Assembly: GCF_001426405.1 (NCBI RefSeq)
Contig: NZ_LMEP01000012.1
Location: 139,948-203,947 of the forward strand
Origin: Streptomyces sp. Root1304
GTDB taxonomy: Bacteria > Actinomycetota > Actinomycetes > Streptomycetales > Streptomycetaceae
Length of the DNA: 64,000 nucleotides
Reading direction: 5' to 3'
Shown: positions 27,360 to 35,206 of the stretch, in pieces
Layout of the letters: every line of letters begins with the position of its first letter
How positions within the stretch are numbered: the stretch's first letter is position 1
Notes under the pieces: model-generated
The model's input: only the letters and a program-made list of their open reading frames with translations
The model's database searches: none
Told to the model about the DNA's origin: nothing
Made by a program: the position numbers and the translations under genes

Positions 27360-28331
27360 TCAGGAACGGAGCGCCTGGGCGACAGCTCGGCCGATGGCCT
27401 CTCCCACCGGTGGCGGCGAAGCGTGGCCGACCTGTCGATAGCGGGCCGTCTTTCTGCCGGTGATGTCCCAATCCTCTGGGAAACCCTGGAGCAGGGCCGC
27501 CTGTGCCACGGTGATCTTCACCAGGCCTTCTTTGCCGAGTTCAGGCGCCCAGGAGAAGTCCGCCCCCGGGGTCTCGTCGCCCAGTGAGTGGGCGTTCACC
27601 CCCAGCTTCTCCCATTTCCGCTTGGACCCGGTGGGCCCGAGGTCCGCTCCGCCGCGGTTCTTCGAACCACCCACCAAAGTGGGGGCCACCGTGATTGCTT
27701 GTGCTGCCCAACGGTCGGCGTCCTTCCATCCTCGTGCACGCATGGACGGTGCGAGCGCCTCGCCGACGGGCACGTGATCCGTCACGGTCGGGGGAGGTGG
27801 GCGGAACGCCTGGAACCACTGCTTCTTGATCGCCACGAGGACCCCTTGCTTACGGTCCTGTGGCACCCCGAAGTCGGCGGCATTGAGGAGGAACCAGCTG
27901 AGCTCGTAACCGAGATGCTCAAGCTCCGCGCGGGCGAACTCGTGGAAGTCGCGGAATCCGGCCGGGTCGACCAGTGTCGGCACGTTCTCGATGACCAAGG
28001 CCCGAGGTCGTACCGCGTGGGCGAGATAGACGGCCGCCCTCAGAAGTTCCTCTTCTTTGCCCGACCCGGCTCGGGTGGTCGTGGCGCTGGATTTCACCCG
28101 CGGCAGCCCTGCGGACAGCAGGTCCACGTCGTAGCTCTCCGGGTGCTCGCTGGGGTCGAGGTCCAGAAGGTCCTGCTGAAGCACGTTCCAGTGAGGTCGG
28201 TTGGTCCGCAGGGTCCGACAGGCGTCCGTGTCCTCGTCGAGCAGCAGGGTCGGCTCGAAGCCGGCCCGCTCCAGCCCCAGGGCGAGCCCGCCCGCTCCGG
28301 CGCAGACATCGACGAAGGTCAGGCTCTTCAT
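27360..28331 (-). CDS. C5-methyltransferase homologue lacking the catalytic Cys
   Basis: A 323-aa protein with the C5-methylase fold: motif I TFVDVCAGAGGLALGL, motif VI VIENVPTL, motif VIII-like FGVPQDRKQGVLVAI and a motif X-like QVGHASPPPVGEAIG. In motif IV the expected PCQ reads GLPRVKSSAT, so the catalytic Cys is Arg78 (codon CGG). Cytosine methylation by this subunit is therefore unlikely. It may bind SAM or DNA, or regulate the active methylase. Its start overlaps the vsr stop by 4 nt. The frame is intact with no sign of decay, arguing for a kept non-catalytic role. Confidence 0.85.
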   Translation of the reverse strand: MKSLTFVDVCAGAGGLALGLERAGFEPTLLLDEDTDACRTLRTNRPHWNVLQQDLLDLDPSEHPESYDVDLLSAGLPRVKSSATTTRAGSGKEEELLRAAVYLAHAVRPRALVIENVPTLVDPAGFRDFHEFARAELEHLGYELSWFLLNAADFGVPQDRKQGVLVAIKKQWFQAFRPPPPTVTDHVPVGEALAPSMRARGWKDADRWAAQAITVAPTLVGGSKNRGGADLGPTGSKRKWEKLGVNAHSLGDETPGADFSWAPELGKEGLVKITVAQAALLQGFPEDWDITGRKTARYRQVGHASPPPVGEAIGRAVAQALRS

Positions 28332-28825
28332 CGGTCCCCTCCCCTTCGTGCCGATGCTCTCCGACGTTCCACCGCCGCAGTGATGCGTAGGGCCACATCC
28401 TCCGGCAGCTCATGCTCCCAGAAGCGGAGTACTTCCCATCCGGCAGCCGTAAGGTGTTCGGTCGTCTCCTTGTCGCGGGCCATGTTGCGATCGAGCTTCT
28501 GTCGCCACCACTCGGCGTTCGCCTTCGGCTGCGTGGCGTGCACGGGGCAGCCGTGCCAGAAGCAGCCGTCGATCAGAACGGCCACCTTGACGGAGGTGAA
28601 GGCGACGTCGATCCGTCGTCGGGCCATGCCCGGCACCGGGAACTCGACGCGGTAGCGCAGCCCGGCCGCGTGGAGCAGACGGCGGACCGCGAGCTCGGCG
28701 GCGGTGTCTTTGCTCGCCTGCCTGCTCATGCGGGCCGAGACGGCGGGGGAGGACGGAACGGCTTCGGACACACCTGCATTCTGCCGGAGATCCGGTGTGT
28801 CACTCCCCTCCGTGGCACTCCCCAT
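28328..28825 (-). CDS. vsr: Very short patch repair (Vsr) endonuclease
   Basis: A Vsr-type endonuclease (up to 165 aa), which nicks T:G mismatches arising from deaminated 5-methylcytosine. Conserved blocks are MSRQASKDTAAELAVRR, LRYRVEFPVPG, RRRIDVAFT (catalytic Asp), IDGCFWHGCPVH and GWEVLRFWEHE. The start is uncertain: ATG at 28825 overlaps the neighbouring gene end by 26 nt, while GTG at 28771 or ATG at 28729 would be shorter. It is translationally coupled to the pseudo-methylase. Association with C5-methylases is the family rule and supports real cytosine methylation in this strain. Confidence 0.9.
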   Translation of the reverse strand: MGSATEGSDTPDLRQNAGVSEAVPSSPAVSARMSRQASKDTAAELAVRRLLHAAGLRYRVEFPVPGMARRRIDVAFTSVKVAVLIDGCFWHGCPVHATQPKANAEWWRQKLDRNMARDKETTEHLTAAGWEVLRFWEHELPEDVALRITAAVERRRASARRGGDR

Positions 28826-29795
28826 AACTCCGCCCCGCCCCGCACCAGCACTCCGCCCCCCACCCCGGCGGCCACGCCGTCGCTCGGCCCCTGGCCGCCA
28901 GTGTTGTCGCGTACTGGGGGAGGAGGTCCGGGTGGGACGGGTGGGTGGATTCTGAGGCTGCGAAGGCTTCGTAGGAGGGGACCGTGGCTCGGACGATGCC
29001 CAGGTTCGGGGTGCCCGCCTGGGCGAGTTCCCGGAGGGAGGCCTCCAGGTCCGTGAGGTGGGCCGTGTACGTGGGGTATTCGGCTTCCAGTTCCGGGTAC
29101 GCCGCCAGCAGCTCGTCCAGTTCCCGTTCCGGCCAGTGGAGGACCGCCACCGGGAACGGGCGGGAGAGTGCCGTGCGGTACGTGCCCAGTTCCGAGCGGA
29201 GGCGGGCGATCTCCGCCCGGAGTTCCGCCGGGTCCGAGGAGCCCAGGGACCACAGGCGCTTCGGGTCGTGGAGTTCGTCCAGGGGCACCGCCGCCGTGTG
29301 CAGCCGGTCCGCCAGCTCGTCCCAGTCGTCGTGCGGGAGCGCCAGCATCCTGCGCACCCGGTGCCGGGTCATCAGGAGCGACTGCGTCGCGTGCGGGAGC
29401 TCCGCCGAGCCGGCCAGCAGCGTCGCCGCCTCCGTCAGCGTCGACTCCGCCGCCTCCAGCTCGTCGTGGGCCTCCAGCGTCTCCGCCGTGATCTCCCACG
29501 GCGCTGCGTCCGTCGGCCTGGCCCGCCGTACCCCGTCGATGATCGCCCGGGCCTCGGCCTCGTGGCCGTACTCCCACAGGTTCGCCGCCTTCAGCGCCCT
29601 GATCAGGAGCGGGTTCGCCGGCGTGCCGGACAGCAGGGCGTCGTAGAGGGCCGTCGCCGCGGGGCGGTCGCCCGCCAGTTCCAGGTGGGCCGCGGCCCGC
29701 AGGGACAGGGCTTCCCTGTCCCCGGGGTACTGCCCGGCGGTGCGCAGCAGGCGCTCGGCTTCGGTGGTGTGGGCGGCAGGCGTGTCGGGGCGCAT
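28800..29795 (-). CDS. TPR-like protein with C-terminal SEC-C metal-binding motif
   Basis: A 331-aa protein with helical TPR-like repeats over residues about 8-130 (AERLLRTAGQYPGDREALS, ALYDALLSGTPANPLLIRAL, ARAIIDGVRRARP) and a SEC-C zinc-binding motif at the very end (CWCGAGRSYGECHGGE). SEC-C motifs are found in SecA and many accessory proteins; function here is unknown. The ATG at 29795 has GGTGGAG before it. It is divergent from the class E sortase gene, 63 nt away. It marks the right border of the defence island and looks like ordinary chromosomal content. Confidence 0.8.
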   Translation of the reverse strand: MRPDTPAAHTTEAERLLRTAGQYPGDREALSLRAAAHLELAGDRPAATALYDALLSGTPANPLLIRALKAANLWEYGHEAEARAIIDGVRRARPTDAAPWEITAETLEAHDELEAAESTLTEAATLLAGSAELPHATQSLLMTRHRVRRMLALPHDDWDELADRLHTAAVPLDELHDPKRLWSLGSSDPAELRAEIARLRSELGTYRTALSRPFPVAVLHWPERELDELLAAYPELEAEYPTYTAHLTDLEASLRELAQAGTPNLGIVRATVPSYEAFAASESTHPSHPDLLPQYATTLAARGRATAWPPGWGAECWCGAGRSYGECHGGE

Positions 29796-29821
29796 GCTCT
29801 CCACCGTACTGCTGTACGGGC

Positions 29822-29859
29822 CTGGAGAGTTGGCGCCCCAGCGCTTATCGTGCCCCGCG
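29822..29859 (+). promoter_or_regulatory. Leaderless promoter of the class E sortase gene
   Basis: TATCGT (29846-29851) fits the TAnnnT -10 element and ends 7 nt before the GTG at 29859, so the transcript probably begins at the start codon. CTGGAG at 29822-29827 is a weak -35 with an 18-nt spacer. Confidence 0.5.
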
Positions 29860-30698
29860 TGCGGGCCAGGGTGGGGCAGCGGGTACCGGTCGTCGTCCAG
29901 TCGCGAGGGCGGCGCCGCAGGGGTGCCCGCGTGCTGTTCGTGTGCGCCGAGACCGTCGTCACCTGTGGGGTTCTCGTCCTCCTCCTCGTCGTCCACCAGC
30001 TCTGGTGGACCAATCTGGAGGCCCGCGCCGAGGCCCTCGACCAGGTCCGCGCCCTGGAGCAGGAGTGGGGCGTGGCGCAGGAAGGGGCCGTTCCGCTGCC
30101 CGGGCGGACCCTGGGAGACCAGAGGCCCGAAGAGGAGACCCCTGGTGGGGAGGCACCGGCGGACGGGGACTCCGTCGTCGGCGATCCACCGGCCGGCAGT
30201 CCCGTCGGCTCCTCCGGCGCGCCCGCGCCTCCCGGCTCCGGCACCTCCCGCCCCTCCGGCTCCGACGCCTTCGCCGTCCTCCGTATCCCCCGGCTCGGCC
30301 TCACCGCCCCCGTCGCCCACGGCGTCTCCAAGCGGTCCGTCCTCGACAAGGGGTACGTCGGGCACTACCCCGGCACCGCCGACCCCGGGCGTGTCGGGAA
30401 CTTCGCGCTCGCCGGGCACCGGAACACCCACGGCGAGCCCTTCCGGTACATCAACCGGCTCCAGCCCGGCGACGAGATCTCCGTACGCACGCGTGCGCGT
30501 ACGTACGTCTACCGCGTCGATCAGATCCTGCGGCAGACCGCCCCCCGCGACGTGGGCGTCATCCGGCCCGTGCCCCGTTCCCTCGTCAAGCCCTCGTACG
30601 GGTACGACGCCCCCGGCACCTTCCTCACCCTCACCACCTGCACGCCCGAGTTCAGCAGCACCTACCGGCTCGTCGTCTGGGCGAAGCTCGTCCGGTAG
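29859..30698 (+). CDS. Class E sortase
   Basis: A 279-aa membrane-anchored transpeptidase that attaches secreted proteins to the cell wall. A basic cytoplasmic tail and one membrane segment (VTCGVLVLLLVVHQLWW, about residues 30-47) lead to a Pro/Gly-rich linker and the sortase domain (about 145-279). The catalytic His is in LAGHRNTHG, the Cys in TLTTCTPEF and the Arg in STYRLVVWA. The GTG at 29859 is favoured by a leaderless promoter; GTG at 29931 is the alternative. Class E enzymes of Streptomyces recognise LAxTG, and a LARTG protein is encoded at 41319. Confidence 0.9.
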   Translation: MRARVGQRVPVVVQSRGRRRRGARVLFVCAETVVTCGVLVLLLVVHQLWWTNLEARAEALDQVRALEQEWGVAQEGAVPLPGRTLGDQRPEEETPGGEAPADGDSVVGDPPAGSPVGSSGAPAPPGSGTSRPSGSDAFAVLRIPRLGLTAPVAHGVSKRSVLDKGYVGHYPGTADPGRVGNFALAGHRNTHGEPFRYINRLQPGDEISVRTRARTYVYRVDQILRQTAPRDVGVIRPVPRSLVKPSYGYDAPGTFLTLTTCTPEFSSTYRLVVWAKLVR

Positions 30699-30729
30699 CC
30701 GGGCCCGTGGCCGGAGCCCCGGCAGGCCC

Positions 30730-30735
30730 TAGTCT
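30730..30735 (+). promoter_or_regulatory. Leaderless -10 element for the DUF3311/symporter operon
   Basis: TAGTCT ends 7 nt before the GTG at 30743, the spacing expected for a leaderless transcript. A convincing -35 is not visible. Confidence 0.42.
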
Positions 30736-30742
30736 CGACCGG

Positions 30743-30910
30743 GTGATCAGACGCCGGCCCCACCTGTGGTGGCTCCTCGTTCCGTACCTCCTGTTCGTCA
30801 TCGCGCTGCCGTTCGTGAACCGGGTGCCGCTGTTCGTCCTCTGGCTGTTCGGGGCGACCCTCCTCACCCCCGTCGCCGTCGGCCTCGCGCGGCGGGGGGA
30901 CCGGTCGTGA
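30743..30910 (+). CDS. DUF3311 small membrane protein
   Basis: A 55-aa protein with two membrane helices (WWLLVPYLLFVIALPFVNRV and LFVLWLFGATLLTPVAVGLA). DUF3311 proteins are encoded directly before sodium/solute symporters and are thought to be small partners of them. The GTG at 30743 is set by the leaderless promoter, and the stop overlaps the symporter start as GTGA. Co-translation supports a joint transporter. Confidence 0.82.
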   Translation: MIRRRPHLWWLLVPYLLFVIALPFVNRVPLFVLWLFGATLLTPVAVGLARRGDRS

Positions 30911-32415
30911 GCTCCGCCGCCGTCGCCGTCTCCGTCTTCGCGGTCTTCATGGTGCTGACCGTCGCCCTCGGGCTCCTGGCCGTCCGCCGGCACCAGACTG
31001 GCGGGCTCGACGCCTGGTCGGTCGGCGGGCGTTCGCTCGGACCCGTCTTCATCTGGGTGCTGATGGCGGGGGAGGGGTACACGAGTTTCAGCTACCTCGG
31101 CGCCGCCGGGTGGGGCTACAACTACGGCGCCCCGGTGCTCTACGTCGTCGCCTACATGTCCTGCGGCTACGCCGTGGGGTACGTCGTCGGGCCCATGCTC
31201 TGGGGGTACGCCCGCAAGCACGGCCTCGTCGCCCTCAGTGACATGGCCGCCCACCGCTACCGCCGGCCCTGGCTCGGCGCCGCCGTCGCCGTCCTCGCGA
31301 CCGTCTTCCTCCTGCCGTACATCCAGCTCCAGATCACCGGCATGGGCGTGGTCGTGTCCACGATCTCGTACGGGACGATCGGCCTGAACCCCGCCTACTT
31401 CCTCGCCTTCGCCGTCACCACCGGCTTCGTCGTGGTGAGCGGGCTGCGCGGCAGCGCCTGGGTGTCCGTGCTCAAGGACGCGCTGGTCATCCTCACCCTG
31501 GGCTTCCTCTTCGTGTATGTGCCGCTGCACTACTTCGGCGGGTTCGGGGAGTTCTTCGGGCGGCTCGTCGACGAGAAGAGCGAGTGGCTGAAACTGCCCG
31601 GACACGGGGGCGAGGAGAGCGGGTACGGCGTCGGCTGGTTCGCCTCCACCACCGTCCTCAACTCCCTCACCGTCGTCATCTTCCCCACCACCGTCGCCGG
31701 CTACCTCGGCGCCCGCGACGCCGACACCCTGCGCCGCAACGCCGTCTGGCTGCCCGCGTACAACGTCCTGCTCTTCGTCCCCATGCTGCTCGGCACGGCC
31801 GCCCTCTTCGTCGTCCCCGGGCTCGTCGGCGCCGAGTCGAACCTCGCGCTGTTCGAGCTGGTCACGGACTCGCTGCCCGCCTGGGCCGTCGGGCTCGTCG
31901 GGGTCGCGGCGGCGCTCTCCTCGATCGTGCCGATGGCGGTGTTCATGCTGGTCATCGGCACCATGTGGGGGCGGAGCGTGCTCAGCCTCGTGCCACGGCT
32001 GCGCGCCCGCGAGAAGGGGCTCTCGCAGCTGGTGGTGGTGGTCGCGGGGGCGCTCGCGCTCCTCATGACGTACACCGCCCCCAACACCCTCGTACGCCTC
32101 TCCCTCATCTCCTACGAGGGGATGGCGCAACTGCTTCCGCTGGTGCTGCTGGGGCTGGTGTGGCGGCGGATGACCCTGGTGGGCGGGGTGTCCGGGCTCG
32201 CGGTGGGCGTCGCGCTCGTCTGCGCGCTGGTCTTCTCCGGGAACGATCCGCTCTGGGGCGTCAACGCGGGGCTGCTCGCCCTCGTCGCCAACCTCGCCGT
32301 CGCCGTTCCCGTCAGCCTGTACGGGCCTCCGGACCGGGGCGACGAACGCCCGGACGAGGAGGTGCTGGCGCGGGAGGAGTTCACGGAGGCGGCGGTGGGG
32401 GGTGTGCGGGGGTGA
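30907..32415 (+). CDS. Sodium/solute symporter (SSS family)
   Basis: A 502-aa transporter with about 13 membrane segments. The SSS family region GGRSLGPVFIWVLMAGEGYT in the first helices and the long helix series fit the SLC5-like fold. In actinobacteria DUF3311 plus SSS pairs include monocarboxylate uptake permeases such as MctP; the substrate here (a short organic acid) is only a guess. The C-terminus is a short acidic cytoplasmic tail. The GTG at 30907 overlaps the upstream gene. A tandem GGAC/GGTC tract follows the stop. Confidence 0.87.
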   Translation: MSSAAVAVSVFAVFMVLTVALGLLAVRRHQTGGLDAWSVGGRSLGPVFIWVLMAGEGYTSFSYLGAAGWGYNYGAPVLYVVAYMSCGYAVGYVVGPMLWGYARKHGLVALSDMAAHRYRRPWLGAAVAVLATVFLLPYIQLQITGMGVVVSTISYGTIGLNPAYFLAFAVTTGFVVVSGLRGSAWVSVLKDALVILTLGFLFVYVPLHYFGGFGEFFGRLVDEKSEWLKLPGHGGEESGYGVGWFASTTVLNSLTVVIFPTTVAGYLGARDADTLRRNAVWLPAYNVLLFVPMLLGTAALFVVPGLVGAESNLALFELVTDSLPAWAVGLVGVAAALSSIVPMAVFMLVIGTMWGRSVLSLVPRLRAREKGLSQLVVVVAGALALLMTYTAPNTLVRLSLISYEGMAQLLPLVLLGLVWRRMTLVGGVSGLAVGVALVCALVFSGNDPLWGVNAGLLALVANLAVAVPVSLYGPPDRGDERPDEEVLAREEFTEAAVGGVRG

Positions 32416-32435
32416 TCCCGGGCGGCCGGGCGGCC

Positions 32436-32485
32436 GGACGGACGGACGGTCGGACGGTCGGACGGACGGTCGGACGGACGGACGG
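32436..32485. repeat. GGAC/GGTC tetranucleotide tract
   Basis: About twelve tandem 4-nt units, mostly GGAC with GGTC variants, in the 124-nt gap between the symporter and the convergent MFS gene. No gene or terminator is otherwise seen there. The tract may vary in length between strains by slippage. Confidence 0.75.
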
Positions 32486-32539
32486 GGCGGTTGCGGGTTG
32501 CGGATGTCTCTCCCCGGATGCCCCCGACCCCCGCGCCGC

Positions 32540-34015
32540 TCACCGCTCGCGTCGCCGTCCGCCCAGTACCAGGGTGAGCGCCGCGCCGGTGACCGCAAGC
32601 CCCGCCGACACCAGGAGCGCCGTGTCCGGGCCCGCCGGTACCAGGGCCAGCGTCAGGGCCACTCCCGCCGACGAGCCGATGTAGCGGGCGGTGTTGTTCG
32701 CGCCCGAGCCCATCGCCGCGCGCTCCGGCGGTACGGAGTCGACCGCGAGCCGGGGGAGGGCGGCGTTCAGGAGGCCGCTGCCCACGCCCGCCACCACGAG
32801 GCCCGGGAGCAGGCGCGGCCAGGGGCCTTCGAGCCCGCCGAGGAGGGCGAGGACGCCCACCGCCGACAGGGCGAAGCCCAGGGCCAGCTGGTACGGGGCG
32901 GAGAGCCGGCCCGCGAGCCGGCGGGCCTGCAGCGCCGCCACGAACGCGGTGCCCGACCAGAGCAGGAACAGCCCCGCCGCGCCGAGCGGTGACATCCCCG
33001 CCCCGCCCTGGAGCAGCGCGGGCACCACGCTGAACAGGCCGATCACCGCCAGGCCCGTGAACAGCGCCCCCAGCGTCGACGCCAGGAACGCGGGCCTCCG
33101 CAGCAGGGCGAGGTCGACCATCGGCGCCCGGCTCCGGCGCTCGACCAGGACGAAGAGCGCCGTCAGAGCGGCCGATCCCAGGAGCAGGAGCCCGACCGGG
33201 GCCCGCAACCAGCCGTCCCTGCCGAGGGTGAGCGCGGTGAGCAGGGCGGCCAGGGCGAGGCCGAGGGCGACCGCTCCGGCGATGTCGGGGCGGGAGCGCT
33301 CGGGTGCCGGTCCGGGGGCCCTCGGCGTCCGTGCTTCCACCGCCTCCGCGTCGGTCGGCGGCGTCCGGGCCCCCGCTTCGTCGGTCGTCGGCGTCCGGGC
33401 CCCCGTCGCCTCCGCGTCGGCCGTCAGCGTTCGCGCCCCCACCGCCGCCGTCGCCAGTGCCGCCGCGCCCAGTACCCCGTACGCCAGGCGCCAGTCCGCC
33501 AGGCTCAGCGCGCCCGCGAGCAGGGGGCCGAGGGCGATGCCGCCGCTGACCGACGCCCCCCAGATCCCCGTCGCCCTGATCCTGTCCCGGCCCGCCGGGT
33601 ACGCGTGGGCGAGCAGGCCCAGGCTGCCCGCGAGGACCGCCGCGCTCGCCGCGCCCTGGGCGATCCGGGCCGCGGTGAAGGTGAGCGTGGAGCCCGCGAA
33701 CGCGCCGAGGGCGGTGGTGAGGCCGAGGGTGAGGGTGCCGAGGAGGAAGACCCGGCGGCGCCCGTGCGCGTCGGCGAGGCTGCCGGCCACGAGGAGGAGT
33801 ACGGCGAGGCCGAGCGGGGTGCCGTTGAGCAGCCAGGCCTGCGCCGAGGCCGGGGTCGCGAAGGCGGCGGCCATGTCGGGGAGCGTGAGCATCGGGGCCG
33901 TGTAGTTCATCAGCGCGACGGCGGTGGCGACGGCCGTGACGGCGAGGGCGGCCCCGGGCCGGCCGGCGCGGCCGGTCGACCGGGAGGCGGCCCCGAGGGC
34001 GGCGAGCTGGGGCAT
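32540..34015 (-). CDS. MFS multidrug-type efflux transporter
   Basis: A 491-aa DHA2-like major facilitator with about 14 predicted membrane helices. The region SLADAHGRRRVFLLG after helix 2 is the typical MFS loop motif, and AGRDRIRATGIWGASVSGG resembles the antiporter motif C region. The loop between the halves (about residues 190-240) has degenerate repeats of EARTPTTD type. The ATG at 34015 has GGAGG upstream; GTG at 34060 is possible. It is divergent from an HxlR regulator with paired operators between them, so export is probably induced by a ligand of that regulator. Confidence 0.88.
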   Translation of the reverse strand: MPQLAALGAASRSTGRAGRPGAALAVTAVATAVALMNYTAPMLTLPDMAAAFATPASAQAWLLNGTPLGLAVLLLVAGSLADAHGRRRVFLLGTLTLGLTTALGAFAGSTLTFTAARIAQGAASAAVLAGSLGLLAHAYPAGRDRIRATGIWGASVSGGIALGPLLAGALSLADWRLAYGVLGAAALATAAVGARTLTADAEATGARTPTTDEAGARTPPTDAEAVEARTPRAPGPAPERSRPDIAGAVALGLALAALLTALTLGRDGWLRAPVGLLLLGSAALTALFVLVERRSRAPMVDLALLRRPAFLASTLGALFTGLAVIGLFSVVPALLQGGAGMSPLGAAGLFLLWSGTAFVAALQARRLAGRLSAPYQLALGFALSAVGVLALLGGLEGPWPRLLPGLVVAGVGSGLLNAALPRLAVDSVPPERAAMGSGANNTARYIGSSAGVALTLALVPAGPDTALLVSAGLAVTGAALTLVLGGRRRER

Positions 34016-34041
34016 GACAGGGACCTCCACCCCCTCGGTCA

Positions 34042-34087
34042 GTTCGGTGAACGAACTCACTGTACCAGCTGGGTTCGTTCAATGAAC
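34042..34087. promoter_or_regulatory. Inverted pair of operator sites between MFS and HxlR genes
   Basis: GTTCGGTGAACGAAC (34042-34056), read on the minus strand as GTTCGTTCACCGAAC, is matched by GTTCGTTCAATGAAC (34073-34087), 13 of 15 identical. Each contains its own GTTC-N3-GAAC symmetry. Centres are 31 bp apart. The second site overlaps the -35 area of the HxlR gene. HxlR proteins usually bind such sites in the divergent promoter they control. Confidence 0.65.
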
Positions 34088-34097
34088 CTTGATTGGG

Positions 34098-34103
34098 TAC
34101 GAT
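34098..34103 (+). promoter_or_regulatory. Leaderless -10 element of the HxlR gene
   Basis: TACGAT ends exactly 7 nt before ATG 34111, favouring that start over the in-frame ATG at 34102, which overlaps the -10. Confidence 0.5.
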
Positions 34104-34110
34104 GGATCCC

Positions 34111-34635
34111 ATGGCTCTCGGCAAGGACTACGCCCACCAGCAGTGCTCCATCGCCCGTGCCCTCGAGGTCGTCGGGGAGCGCTGGACCCTGCTCGTCGTG
34201 CGCGACGCCTTCTACGGCGTCCGGCGCTACAGCGACTTCCTCGTCCACCTCGGCGCCCCCCGCGCCGTCCTCGCCGCCCGCCTCCAGGCCCTCGTCGAGG
34301 CCGGCGTCCTCGACCGGCGGCGCTACCAGGACTCGCCCCCGCGCGACGAGTACCTGCTCACCGAACGCGGCCTGGCCCTCTGGCCGGTCCTCCGCTCCCT
34401 CGGCGCCTGGGGCAGGGCCGAGGTGCCCGGGGCCCTACCCGTACGCCACTTCCACCACGCCGACTGCGGCACCGAACTCGGCCCGTACGGCGAATGCCCC
34501 GTCTGCCGCGTCGCCGTGCCGCCCGCCGACGTCGAGATGCGGCCGGGCTCCGGGCTCGACCGGGACCCCGCCGACCCCGTCAGCCGCGCCCTGCTCCACC
34601 CCCGCCGCCTCCTGGTTCCGCTGGAGCATGCCTGA
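34111..34635 (+). CDS. HxlR family winged-helix transcriptional regulator
   Basis: A 174-aa regulator. The HxlR domain occupies residues about 9-105, with CSIARALEVVGERWTLLVVR, containing the conserved N-terminal Cys and GERWT, and the RRYSDFLVHL recognition region. Beyond it lies a short C-terminal region with a CGTELGPYGECPVC cysteine set that may hold zinc. The start is inferred from a leaderless promoter. It is divergent from the MFS exporter with operators between them; HxlR proteins often sense reactive electrophiles or drugs through Cys residues, so thiol sensing is possible. Confidence 0.87.
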   Translation: MALGKDYAHQQCSIARALEVVGERWTLLVVRDAFYGVRRYSDFLVHLGAPRAVLAARLQALVEAGVLDRRRYQDSPPRDEYLLTERGLALWPVLRSLGAWGRAEVPGALPVRHFHHADCGTELGPYGECPVCRVAVPPADVEMRPGSGLDRDPADPVSRALLHPRRLLVPLEHA

Positions 34636-34805
34636 CATCCGCTGGAGCGGGCCTGACGTCAGTGGGTGCGGGGACTCCTGAGGGGGGGTGAGCGAACTCC
34701 TGCGGGTCGCGGGAACTCCCGGGCCGCCCCGCGCGTCTTCACCGTGAGACCGAAGTCGACCAAGGCCGCACGGCCGAAGACGGAAAGACGCGAGGGGGTG
34801 ACGGG

Positions 34806-35102
34806 ATGACCATCAGGACCCTGATCCTGCGCGTCGTCGCGCCGCTGTTCTTCCTCCTCGCCCTCGCCGACCTCCTCCTCTCCGACGGCGCCAGTGTCTC
34901 CGCCGCCGTCGCCCTCGCCGCGACCGGCGTCGTGTGCGCCCTCTTCGGAGCGCGTACGGCCCCGGCGGTGCGGCCCACCGCCGTCCGCACCGCCATACGC
35001 GACCGCGAGCGCCGCACCGCCTTCCTGCCCCAGCGCGATCCCGACGCCGCCGGGCGGCGCAGACCCCGTGCTCCCGGCCGTCCCCTCCCGACGGCCGCGT
35101 AG
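34806..35102 (+). CDS. DUF6412 family small membrane protein
   Basis: A 98-aa protein with two hydrophobic helices near the N-terminus (VVAPLFFLLALADLLL and AAVALAATGVVCALFG) and a basic, Arg/Pro-rich tail. It matches the DUF6412 type that precedes a YidC-like gene in streptomycetes (recognised from gene order and layout). GAGGGGGTGA lies upstream of the ATG at 34806. The membrane insertase gene follows after about 100 nt on the same strand, suggesting co-expression; its function is unknown. Confidence 0.72.
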   Translation: MTIRTLILRVVAPLFFLLALADLLLSDGASVSAAVALAATGVVCALFGARTAPAVRPTAVRTAIRDRERRTAFLPQRDPDAAGRRRPRAPGRPLPTAA

Positions 35103-35206
35103 GGAGCTCCCGCACCACCCCCTCACCCCGGACACCCCTCACGCGGATCCGTCATGCCGAGACCCGAATCTCCCCGGCACGACGAGACCCCACGGAGGGC
35201 TCCCCC

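Noticed and set aside
9765..28825. Assignment as classical DISARM class 1 or class 2
   Set aside because: DrmA, DrmB and a C5-methylase fit, but no DrmC (phospholipase D), DrmD or DrmE could be recognised, and several extra genes are present.
9765..28825. Assignment as BREX or as a Z1-domain methylase cluster
   Set aside because: No BrxC/PglY, PglZ, BrxL or Z1-domain protein is seen.
32436..32485. GGAC/GGTC tract as an iteron or origin
   Set aside because: It is a simple 4-nt repeat between convergent genes with no replication gene or AT-rich stretch nearby.
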